Shown here: piece by piece, positions 13,401 through 22,437 of the stretch | How the letters are laid out: each line of letters starts with the position of its first letter | Position numbering within the stretch: the stretch's first letter is position 1 | Source of the DNA: Ciona savignyi | Taxonomy: Eukaryota; Chordata; Ascidiacea; Phlebobranchia; Cionidae | Assembly: GCA_000149265.1 (NCBI GenBank) | Contig: CH002622.1 | Span: forward strand, 212,031 to 276,030 | DNA length: 64,000 nucleotides | Direction of reading: 5' to 3' | The notes under the pieces: model-generated | Seen by the model: the letters and a program-made list of their open reading frames with translations, nothing else | Told to the model about the DNA's origin: nothing | Databases searched by the model: none | Made by a program: the position numbers and the translations under genes

Positions 13401-16400
13401 CTGTACGGTCGTGTAGCCGAATGGTTAACGCGAACGATACATATACCAACTACAATACAAAAACTGTCCGAATTTAACTTGACTCGCTTAAAAAAACATC
13501 TCATTTTTTGCCCAATCCGCTTTTACACAGAACGCGACTGGCATTAATTTGCTACGCTCGGCCGCATTATCAACGCGCATAGTGCTGATTCACGCATGTG
13601 GTTTGGCTGTGGTATAGACTTACATTTAGTTTAACCTTTTTGCACAGTGTTACGGTCATTTTGGGGCTCAATCCATGTACTTATAATTCCCGATTTCTAT
13701 GTGCCCAATGAAGCGCCACGGCGTCGCTGCCGATTTGTAAGGTCATTGTAATTTCGGCCTTTTCGGTTCTTACTACGTGGTAGAAGGTTTATTGATTGAG
13801 CTGACCTGAAACGCACGAAAGCTAACCCAGAAATTGTGTATCCGTTTATCTATGTATCTATGCTGCCCGTTTTGTCTGTGTTAGTGCCATTAAAAGACAT
13901 CACAGAAGGGTGGTTTGTTGCGAACATAAAGTATAGAGCAATCACTGGTCAAGTGCGTGGAGCAGCTCAAATTCGCCAACACAGGGTTGGTAACGTAGGG
14001 TAGGGCTTCGCCCCTGTTGAATCCTACATTGATTTCTGGCGTTTCTATCACTGATTCAGTGATTTCTGGTTTCGTCAAGTTATTTCCTGATTGAACGTTT
14101 GAGGTACAATTAAAAATCTGGAGCTCGGTTTACTAATTTATCTTTGCATCTCAAGATGGCAACTGCTGAGAACGCGGCGCCGGTAGATTCGCTAATTGAC
14201 GTCACTCCTAGCGCGGCACCAGAAAAGGCAGAACTAAAAGCCGCGCGCACAACTGCCTTGAGCACATTTACGAGGCTCGAGAATAAGCTGCAGAAGATTA
14301 TATCGAAAAAAGCTTCCCATGAGGAAGTGTCCAAGGTAAAAGATCGTTACGACGATGCCTGCGACGAGTGCTTACGGATTTGCCGTCAATACGTGTCCAC
14401 TGTGTTGACGGAAGGCGCTCGTACTGAAGCAGAAGCGAGAGTGGAGTGCATTATTCAAAGGAAACAAATCGCGAATCAAGATTATAAACAATTTGTGCAA
14501 AACTGTGCTGCGGGCCGGTCTGTGGGGAGTGGCAGTAGATCTAAGTCTATAAAGACATCCTCTAGTCGGCGAAGTTCCGCTCGCATACAAGCACAACTGC
14601 TGGAAATGGAAGCCATACAAATGGAAAACGAGGCCGAAATCCAACAAAAGAGTTTGGAGCTTGACCTGCAGGTTTCCCGAGCAAAAGCGAAGGCGAAGAG
14701 AGCTATCGTTTTGGCGGAGCATGAAAGTGAACTTTCCAATTCTCTCGGCGCTTTGTCAAACGCCGAGGAGAAACCTCGTGAAACTGTTTTAGACAAAATA
14801 CAGTCATTTACCTGTGATCAAAGAACCCGGGCTGCTGCTGCTGCCCCGAGACCATTAGTTCTACAAGAACCCAATCGGCCGAATAGGCACTCTTCACCGT
14901 TTATTCCTAACCCAATACCCTATGGAACGGGGCCTTCCAACTATGGCGTTAATCATTGTGAACGCCCAGCAGCCCTAGGTATTGGTACGATACATGATGG
15001 AAGGCACTTAAAAGAACCCACGTTTAAAAATCCGCGAGGACAATTTGAGGTTAGCCCGTTCAATGTCGACTCGGTCACCCCGCGCTTGGATTAGACACCT
15101 TTGACGGGAACATTTTAGAATACTATGGATTTATGAGTGACTTTCGCGAATATATTGAGGCCAGAGTGCTGAATGATGGCGCTCGCCTTAAGTTTCTTCT
15201 GAAGCTATGTGCAGGGGAAGCCTATGACACAATCAAGGGATGCAAGATAATCTCTGACAGAAGTCGTGGGTACCGCGAAGCTATACACCGTCTAAATTCC
15301 AAGTACGGTGAACGAAACTTGGTGGTGCAGGCTTACATGAAGCAGGTTACTGAAGGGCCGCTCTTGAAACCGTCGGACTCTGAAGGTATGTTTTCATTAG
15401 CTGATAAAATGTACAACTGCTACAATACTCTATCCGAGTGGGGCTACTCACATGATTTAAATAGCACAGAAAACCTGGGAAGGATATACGACCGGCTTCC
15501 TAATCATATAAAATTGGATTTCTGTAAAATTAGTCGATTAAAGGAAGCCGAAGACCAACGGCCAAGTTTCTTTGATTTAATGGAGTTGGTGCAGGACAGT
15601 GCGAAAGCGTCTCGCTGTTACTTCAACCAACGATATTACGCTTCGACATCGGGACCCTCACAATCAAGGAAAGGGAACAGTGAGTTTAAACAAAGTTTTC
15701 CTAGAAAAGTAATGGTTGCCGCCGCTGAGTCTGTATCTGAACCTATAGAACACGCAGGGACGACTAACAAGAGACCCTTGTGCTGTTTATTTTGCAACGA
15801 GGCACACTCTATTTGGAGATGTAATCTCTTTAAAGGTGAAACCGTTCAGGAAAGAACAAATTTTGTCACGGCACGGAAGCTGTGCTTCAATTGTTTGCGT
15901 GCTGGTCATTTTTCCCGGCAGTGTCGGTATCAAGGATACTGTGCGATATGTAAGCGCAGACATAATTCTTTGTTGCATATAGATGAAACCCCCAACCCCT
16001 CTGGTGATCCCCCACCAAGTAATCCCGAGCTGAGAGAGAAAGGTGTTGTATCTTGTGGTGCTCGTCAGCGAGATGAAAGGAAGATGAGAACCCCTAAAAG
16101 TTTCAAGGTGGTTCCAGTTAAGGTGTGGACCATGGATCCTGGTAAGAGTGTGCAGACTTATGCATTTTTGGATGATGGTGCGGACATATCTATGTGTGCA
16201 GTCAGTTTGGCAGAAAAGCTTGGTCTACCAAGTACAAATGAACGAATGGATCTGTACACACAAAATGCGGTGTCTCGTCATGCACTTATTTGTGATGACT
16301 TGTTTGTTCAAGGATTTGGGGAAAGCGAGGCATTTAACGTACACGAAATGTTGATTACAGATGATCTGATAGATGTCAGTAACAGCATTCCTACAGAAGA

Positions 16401-19400
16401 GGTGGCTGCGCTTTATCCCCATTTGAGGGACTTGAATTTTCCCAAACTGGATAATGGAAACGTTGAGCTTTTATTAGGAAACAACGTCATCGATGCTTTC
16501 CGATTGATTGAGCAACGCAGTGGAAGGCACGGGGAACCACTGGGGCTCCACACCGCACTTGGCTGGACAATATTCGGGGCTGATCTCTTAGCAGCCGGCC
16601 AGGGCAAAGCTGAGGTGTCTCATGCTTGTGTGCAATTCATGAAACAGCGTGAACCTGCGGGTGATTCGTGCAATGAGATTTTACAATTATTTTCCAGGGA
16701 ATTCAGTGACCTGGCACAGGAACAGAAATGTGAGCTGTCTATAGAGGATGGACAAGCAATTATGATGGAAGAAACGGCAACCAAAGTTGGCAAACATCAT
16801 CAGATTGGACTACCTTGGAGGCTACCTCGAGTTACACTTCCGAACAACCGTTTGAGGGCAATTAAGCGACTCAAGTCACCAAAGAGGAGCTTAACAGGTA
16901 TAAAGGACATGTTCCGTCAAGTATTGGTAGATCCTAAGAACCGTGATGCCCTGCGCTTGCTCAGGTGGCCGGATGATGACATGGATACGGAACCAGTTGA
17001 CCTTTGGATAAACGTGCACATTTTTGAAGCAACTTCGTCGCCTAGGTTGTTTACCTTTTTCTCGAAGGAAGGTGGTTACGAAAAATGATACCGGGGCTCT
17101 GTTGCCAAGTAAAGTTCAAAAGGCAATAATGTGGTTCAAGGGGCCGGAATTTTTACGTCAACCCGAAGAGTGGCCAGCACGTCCAGTGGTGTCGCCACTG
17201 TTGTCAGAAGATCACGCAAGGTTCAGGATGAAGAAGGGTATCGTGTCTTCCCTTACAGAAGCGACACCGGAAACCACCTTGCAGCTAATATTTAAATGGC
17301 ATTCTACATTTTCCGTCCGAAAGCATTCTGTGGCTTGGTTACTTCGGTATCGCAAGTACCTTCTTTGGAAATCGTGTCGACCTCGGATTCCCCACCCCTC
17401 AGAATTCCGGTGGACGAGATATTTATTCTATTCGGAACTGAAGAAGGCTCTACTCTCAATTATAAAGGTGGTTCACCTAGAAGGTTTTGCTGCCGAAAGA
17501 AAGCAGCTGCCGCCAATCATCAATCGTTGTTTACAACGATCACGCTACATTTGGTACCACCGTTATTGGCTTCGCTGCGGAAATTACTAAAAGGAGCATT
17601 TGACGACTCTCTTTTACCGGACGAGGTTTTGAATTCCGATGGATACAAACGATCATGGCGCGCGGTTCAGCTTTGTGCTGATAAGTGGAGAGATGGACTA
17701 AGGATTATTTGCCTACAACTCCAACAGAAGTGGCCGCGACCCACGAGAAACTTTGCTGTGGGAGACGTTGTGTTGGTCGTGGACGAGCTGAAGAAGCGCG
17801 GCGTATGGCCGAAGGGCGTAATTGAACATTTTATATATGATAAAACTGGCCTTGTCAGGCGCGTACGTGTACGAACGATGATGTCCACTATGGAGCAAAA
17901 TGTAAGCAAGCTGTGTCTGCTGGAAGCACATCAGTGAACTGTTACCCTATGTGCTCGTGGCCGCAAGGCTGTAAATTGTATGCTTCGTTTAACCACTAGT
18001 TCTAGCCACGGATTTGGCTTCTGTGTTTTATTTTTCGTATACTTGCCACCTAAGTTGTAACTGAGACGATGTTCTGTTATTACCAATACTACATTCCTGT
18101 GTATTTATACGTAGACTGTGCCCATTGTTTATATACCTCTACGGTATTCTGTAATTGCCTTTATTTTCGCATTTAAGTATGATGTAGTGCAAAAGTGTTT
18201 TTGGGTGATTGAAATGCCCGTTGATTTGTGTTGTAAAATTATTTCATTTAGTGTTTTCAATAATTTGGGGCCGGTATGTTACGGTCATTTTGGGGCTCAA
18301 TCCATGTACTTATAATTCCCGATTTCTATGTGCCCAATGAAGCGCCACGGCGTCGCTGCCGATTTGTAAGGTCATTGTAATTTCGGCCTTTTCGGTTCTT
18401 ACTACGTGGTAGAAGGTTTATTAATTGAGCTGACCTGAAACGCACGAAAGCTAACCCAGAAATTGTGTATCCGTTTATCTATGTATCTATGCTGCCCGTT
18501 TTGTCTGTGTTAGTGCCATTAAAAGACATCACAGAAGGGTGGTTTGTTGCGAACATAAAGTATAGAGCAATCACTGGTCAAGTGCGTGGAGCAGCTCAAA
18601 TTCGCCAACACAGGGTTGGTAACGTAGGGTAGGGCTTCGCCCCTGTTGAATCCTACACACAGGTTTACCGGCAAAGCGATGTTTTAAAGAAGTAGAAGGT
18701 AACGCCAACCACGATATGTGGATGCAGGCGAATAAATCCGCAAAATATCAACCTGAAATATCAACCTGAAATATCCATCGGACTCGAATATTGGCATCCG
18801 GGAAGAGGTGTGGGGGAGGCGGTTGTCGTTCGTGGCGGTGGGAACGAAAACACTGGGACTGGTGATGTGGTGACTGGGTCGGGTGTTGGGGGCTCCTCGG
18901 GTTCCGCGCATCTGAGTACTTTCTCGATTCCATCTTGATAGATGGAGAATTGCTGGACCACTGTCGCCCTGTAGGTAAAACGCATAGTTGGTTGCGTTAT
19001 CTTTCGCTTATTGCAAGATGGTAAAGTATGAAGTATATATATTAACTAGTCGTTACCAACTCGACTACAAAAAACTTACCGTTTGCCCATCAAAGAAATA
19101 ATTGAAACGGGAAAGTTGATTTAAAACGGCAGATAAATTAATAACACAATAACAAAAGTAAGTTATATGATTTATCAACAAAACGAAAAATAAACGATGA
19201 TTGTCGCGTGTGGAATTTATAACGCACTGGCAGCTCATTCACCGGATATAAATACGAGAATCTCTTATATTGTAATATCCGATCTTGCACCTCGAACTAC
19301 GCTTATCTGCGTGTGGCAAACTCTTCGTTTCTGACGCTAATATGCCTTATTCCTTCAGTAGGTATAAAGCGTGGTTAGGTTTTACACGTCGGTTTGTAAG

Positions 19401-20960
19401 CTTGTTGCAATAATTATAAATAAGGTTGATTTTACCTCTAACCTTATTTAAAGACAAACTATAGTTTAATTGACACTAAGAAACTCATTTTAATCTGTTA
19501 ACGACGTTTACTTTAGATTTTCCCCATGTTTACGAACGATAATCGCGATTATCGGGATACGTGACCAGCGAATATTTTTACAATTATCGTTTCAGTGAAT
19601 ATACCAATTAAGATATCTTAAAATGTGTGTTTTATATGTGTCTCCCCTTTTTATAAAATAGCTTTATACTTTTCATAATACCACCGTGAAATATACCTTA
19701 TTGTGAATATATCTCCAGCATTACAGGCTGGCGCCGTCCATCTAAAAGCAAGATTTGGTTGCTTGTCAGCGTTGCTAGCATGTCCGACAGTGGTCATTGG
19801 ATCACCAAAGCATGCCACGTGTTTGTATCCGACCATATTACTCAAATCCCATCGTCCAACAGCAACGTTTGGATTCGAGCTTTCTCGGACTTGCAGAAAC
19901 AATCCTCGAAAACTCCCGAGTCCAGTCAACGTCACTGAAATACGGAATCTGTTTAGTCTGAAGATAGCTGATGTATAGTAATAAGTATAAGTCCGACCGG
20001 TTAGTCTGGTGGTTAAGTGCGGCGCCTTTCAGCCGAAAGGTTGCAGGTACGAAACTGGTCGCTTATGGCTAGTCGGTTGTGTGTTTGGGCAAGACACTGA
20101 ACGGACATTGAACCCAGCGGAATAATGGGTTTTACCAAAATGAAGGAATGTTTCAATTATAACACACTTCAACGTCAGATGTCAGATGTACGTCAGATGT
20201 ATTGCAATAAAATATAAAACTTTTACTATAACAAAAACCCTTTGACTATGATGTAAAGTCCATTTTACCAACGGAGACAAAGTGAGACCTTTACAACCAA
20301 AACGCATGCATATTGGAATAAAACCCTTACACCTTAAACACTTAAAATTGAGAGACTGATACCTGAAAAACTGATAACCGACCCATAACATTACTAAGAA
20401 ACTCGAATCTAAGACTAAAAAAATAAACGTGAGACAAAAATGAGACACTTACAAATGTGACCTTGGGACTTATTATCTACAAAATGTCGTTATAAAATAT
20501 GTTAAACTAATACCAATACAACTTATAAGGCATCTCATATGTGACTTGTACAACTAAGACACTTTTACTGAGACAGTTATAAGACTAACATCTTTACTAT
20601 TGAGATCTTTCAAAGAAAAAAACTTTAAATTTAGGACACTTAAATCTAAAAACCCTGGACAATTAAAAATATAAAACCGATGCCCATAATTAATACCTTT
20701 ACTTTATACATGAGTCTTTAAAAAGTTCTGCTATCTGGCCAACAAAAATGCAAAACATATGACTAACCCTGAATGTCATCCCCAGATCTGATAGTTGACT
20801 GCGGTGTGGTCAATGCAAATCCAATTGTAGTTCTGATGGCCCCAATATGACCAGTAGGCTGCATGGCCACACATGATGACAACGGTGGGCCGGATGGTAG
20901 GCCATGAACAAACTGAATAAATACACTAATGGCCACTAATGCGCGTAGCAACATCTGCAT
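10440..20960 (-). CDS. Secreted Reeler-MAM domain protein, 362 aa
   Basis: Exons: 20768-20960, 19697-19934, 18766-18968, 12846-12971, 12229-12473 and 10440-10523 (stop TAG 10440-10442). All junction phases agree and the sum is 362 codons plus stop. Residues 1-20 form a signal peptide. A Reeler domain follows to about residue 150 (motifs GSFRGLFLQVRES, HASNADKQPNLAFRWTAP, ATVVQQF). Next comes a Pro/Thr-rich linker, then one MAM domain (NNFEESLGGW, TPSFGTGPATAAEG, YFETSSPR, GDTAIDNVVLTDGRC) that ends exactly at the protein's last residue. Reeler and MAM modules are adhesion or recognition domains of secreted proteins, so an extracellular matrix or immune-type role is likely but unproven. If the final GTTAGT were used as a donor, another module could follow. 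A BEL/Pao element sits in the third intron. Confidence 0.85.
10560..10754 (+). mobile_element. Foldback element, family 2
   Basis: Has GGAGG/GGGAAGG-type ends and the GGGGTT-rich core. It lies in the last intron of the Reeler-MAM gene, 37 bp from the exon ending at 10523. The left end has an extra GGAAGGTG unit. Confidence 0.65.
10893..11128 (-). repeat. tRNA-derived SINE with internal deletion
   Basis: Has tail, shortened core and tRNA-like head. It is inside the last intron of the Reeler-MAM gene and in the same orientation as that gene. Confidence 0.75.
11345..11428 (-). repeat. Short tRNA-like repeat (second family), diverged
   Basis: Same family as 42058-42165, reverse orientation: a GTTTCGAAG box B remnant, then GTCGCGTTAAC. 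It abuts a family 2 foldback element directly; the same pairing recurs at 11885-12199. Confidence 0.55.
11443..11645 (+). mobile_element. Foldback element, family 2
   Basis: About 200 bp with AAAGGAGG-type left end and CCTCCTTTTA-type right end. The core carries GTTAGTTCTGGGGTTGAG-like sequence. With 11979-12199 it forms a ~540-bp local duplication that includes the adjoining tRNA-like repeat and flank. Confidence 0.7.
11885..11971 (-). repeat. Short tRNA-like repeat (second family)
   Basis: Nearly the same sequence and context as 11345-11428, which suggests that the pair (this repeat plus the foldback element) was duplicated in tandem. Confidence 0.55.
11979..12199 (+). mobile_element. Foldback (MITE-like) element, family 2, reference copy
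   Basis: About 220 bp. The left end has purine-rich GGGGGAAACTAAAAGG and GGAAGGAGGGAAA blocks, and the right end is their pyrimidine-rich inverse. There is no open frame of its own. Other copies: 10560-10754, 11443-11645, 41369-41598, 52294-52487 and 63122-63284. All six have the same core orientation. The core (GTTAG, TTCT, GGGGTTGAG, ATTAGTGTT and a GTTTCC end) is homologous to that of family 1 although the ends differ. Confidence 0.7.
12526..12620 (+). repeat. Short tRNA-like repeat (second family)
   Basis: Box A-like GTGTGGCCTAACGGTTAACG followed by the ACATATACC spacer and a diverged box B, ending in a short A run. Lies in the MAM intron of the Reeler-MAM gene. Confidence 0.6.
13057..13149 (-). 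repeat. Short tRNA-like repeat (second family)
   Basis: Well-preserved copy: GTTTCGAACCCG box B and GGTCACGTTAACCATTCGG box A, both on the minus strand. Confidence 0.65.
13408..13470 (+). repeat. Short tRNA-like repeat (second family), 3'-truncated
   Basis: Keeps box A and the ACATATACC spacer; box B is lost. Lies 178 bp left of the BEL/Pao element. Confidence 0.55.
13643..13647 (+). repeat. Left target-site duplication of the BEL/Pao element
   Basis: CACAG directly left of the 5' LTR, repeated exactly at 18658-18662. A 5-bp duplication is usual for BEL/Pao integrases. Confidence 0.9.
13648..14028 (+). repeat. 5' LTR of the BEL/Pao element
   Basis: 381 bp, begins TGTTACGG, ends ATCCTACA. 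The only difference from the 3' LTR is G at 13794 (A at 18423). It should contain promoter and polyadenylation signals, but I see no clear TATA box. Confidence 0.95.
14037..14063 (+). promoter_or_regulatory. Candidate primer-binding site and adjacent palindrome
   Basis: Eight bases after the 5' LTR, TGGCGTTTCTATCACTGATT could pair with the 3' end of a tRNA: the TGG matches CCA, and its complement ends in a T-arm-like GAATC. The right part forms the palindrome ATCACTGATTCAGTGAT. The primer tRNA is not identified. Confidence 0.35.
14156..15094 (+). pseudogene. BEL/Pao gag, N-terminal part, ended by a frame change
   Basis: Open frame from ATG 14156 to TAG 15092-15094. It holds an Ala-rich start, a helical and likely coiled-coil middle part with many Glu/Lys/Ala residues (about residues 140-200), and a Pro-rich end. 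The gag homology continues without loss in the -1 frame directly after the stop, so this looks like a single-base indel near 15090 rather than a true end. A programmed -1 frameshift is possible, but no canonical slippery heptamer is seen there. Confidence 0.75.
15097..17088 (+). pseudogene. BEL/Pao gag C-terminus, protease and truncated reverse transcriptase
   Basis: The open frame holds an ATG at 15133. From that ATG: a CCHC zinc knuckle near residues 250-263 (CFNCLRAGHFSRQC), an aspartic protease-like segment near 345 (FLDDGADIS), the BEL-typical LLLGNN / TALGWTIFG block near 450-480, then the start of RT (KHHQIGLPWR, about 554). Within 40 residues it jumps to a distal RT piece (MFRQVLVDP), although full-length relatives have far more in between. 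No YxDD catalytic motif follows and the frame ends at TGA 17086-17088. RT is therefore non-functional. Confidence 0.8.
17089..17937 (+). pseudogene. BEL/Pao remnants: RNase H-integrase linker and integrase C-terminus
   Basis: In frame 2 a short piece with PEFLRQPEEWPARP resembles the linker before the integrase. In frame 1 (open from 17296, stop at 17935-17937) the end FAVGDVVLVVDE, RGVWPKGVIEHF and SKLCLLE is the usual BEL/Pao integrase tail domain. The DDE core is not seen, and the two pieces are in different frames, so this is debris of pol. Confidence 0.75.
18277..18657 (+). repeat. 3' LTR of the BEL/Pao element
   Basis: 381 bp, 380 of them identical to the 5' LTR. A short G run (GGGG at 18267-18270) just upstream could be part of a polypurine tract but is weak. 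Confidence 0.95.
18658..18662 (+). repeat. Right target-site duplication of the BEL/Pao element
   Basis: CACAG, identical to 13643-13647. Confidence 0.9.
19991..20150 (+). repeat. tRNA-derived SINE, head half
   Basis: Keeps the complete head starting GTCCGACCGGTTAGTCTGG and stops after the GGTTTTACCAAA region. It is in the first intron of the Reeler-MAM gene, antisense to it. Confidence 0.8.
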
Positions 20961-21878
20961 AACTTCGGTTGCTTACAATGTATTCTATTTGCTGTACTTG
21001 CAATACTTAGCAAGGCTGAATGTTTGCAAGCCTTGGGTAAAAGTTTAGGCTAGACCCCCGAGGGCATTGGTGGAAGAATCGACCACAACGTGACTACAGC
21101 ATAAGAAACATTTACGTTTTTGCTGCAATTTAAAGGTCAAATTTGTTTTGAGTAAACGATATGGTCCAACTCAAGTGGTAAAGCGTGCTAAAGGTTCATC
21201 TCGTGGCCACCCCAAGTTAACCTTTGACATATCTATTAATGACCAGTCACGGTCGTACAAATGAAGAATGTTAAGAAATATATTAAAGCTCTTAAAAAGC
21301 GGCAAATGCTCCTACCAAAGGCCTTTTTGGGGTTTAAAACAGCAAAAGGCGAAGCTTTAGAATGTTGTCGACAAAATTTGTTTCTGGCAGTTTTTCTTCA
21401 AAATTTCGTGACGTATGACCTTCAGGAATGCAATGTCGGTCAAGTTCAAGTTAAAACGTTCAGGAATGTTGGTTGACACGGTCCAGGTGCCTCAATTGAT
21501 GAATGTATTATATGTGACGTAACGCGGCGGTTGTACACTGCGTAAACGCTATTTTGTTGTTTACCAGATTCGCACGGTTATCGTGAATTATCAAAAACCG
21601 GTTTGGGTTGTTTTACTGCTGTAATACGTAAATAATATAAACCATATATTCCGAGAATACTCAACACGAAACAAACGGGCTCTTGTAGTATTTAAGATTG
21701 TACCAAGTGTAGCATTGTTCCGGGGTGCCATTTGCATTGATTAAGTATGTCGCGAGATGGTGCAGCGGACTGTTTTGCTTTTCAATCCGCCACGAGAGGT
21801 TGTGGTAAAAATTATGAAAATTAATATAAAGTCCCTCATTTATTTTTTATGTTTGGTCCGCGATTGCTCAAGATAATC

Positions 21879-21953
21879 CGCCCGTGTGTTAACACCCTTG
21901 GTTTTCCCATTCACGTGGATAAACATAAATATCCTATCGTATCCTATCCTATA
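21879..21953 (+). repeat. tRNA-derived SINE, tail fragment
   Basis: Only the last ~75 bp (CCCGTGTGTTAACACCCTTG through the ATCCT run). Confidence 0.75.
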
Positions 21954-22094
21954 AAGATATTTACTGTTGATTTACAAAGGAGCCGCAAACTATTTATGTG
22001 TTATATGCGGTTGGCGGTCTGGTGTTTAAAAATATTCTATGTAATAATATATAAATACTACAATAACTCGTAATGGTAAGGTTGAAATTTATTA

Positions 22095-22172
22095 TAAGCT
22101 CGACGCCAAGACCGTTTTTATATTAAAATCGGTATATGTATCGGTCGCGTTAACCATTCGGCCACATAAACG
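22095..22172 (-). repeat. Short tRNA-like repeat (second family), truncated
   Basis: Minus-strand box A (GGTCGCGTTAACCATTCGGC) and spacer; the box B end is degraded. Confidence 0.6.
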
Positions 22173-22437
22173 TACAATAACCCATCCAATAGTAGAAAAT
22201 ATTAAAATGTTTCTATGGCGTAGGTAGGAACGCTAGATACGCATCATTAATTACGTAAACAAGTGTATTTTACCTACAGCCTTTACTTTTTTATGTAATT
22301 CATATTGGGGGTACAATAACGTAAGGAATGTTTGTTATACGACATTTGGTATAGCCGTTACACTATCTGTTGGGACCATTGGGAATCTAGAATTGTTTTC
22401 AGCTTCAGAGAAAATAAAGGACGCCTTCTCGGTCAAA

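Larger units (their letters stand above)
13648..18657 (+). mobile_element. BEL/Pao LTR retrotransposon, young but internally deleted copy (5010 bp)
   Basis: Two 381-bp LTRs in TG...CA form that differ at one position, flanked by the 5-bp duplication CACAG. The interior runs gag, zinc knuckle, protease, fragments of reverse transcriptase, and the C-terminal integrase segment typical of BEL/Pao. Most of RT, RNase H and the integrase core are missing and there are frame changes, so the copy cannot be autonomous. No envelope gene is visible. It lies antisense in the third intron of the Reeler-MAM gene; its right edge is about 100 bp from the donor site at 18765. Family assignment rests on gag/protease/integrase sequence style, element order and target duplication length. 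Confidence 0.92.
20961..22437. other. Intergenic stretch between two divergent genes
   Basis: Separates the Reeler-MAM start (minus) from the coiled-coil gene start (plus), so it should hold both promoters. Visible: a SINE tail piece at 21879-21953 and a short tRNA-like repeat at 22095-22172. At 22396-22404 TTGTTTTCAG, some 30 bp before the ATG at 22438, looks like a 3' splice acceptor. No TATA box stands out. Confidence 0.5.

Noticed and set aside
20180-20700. Stretch with repeated GAGAC and ACTTA motifs
   Set aside because: Irregular spacing and no inverted ends; probably simple AT-rich intron sequence of the Reeler-MAM gene.
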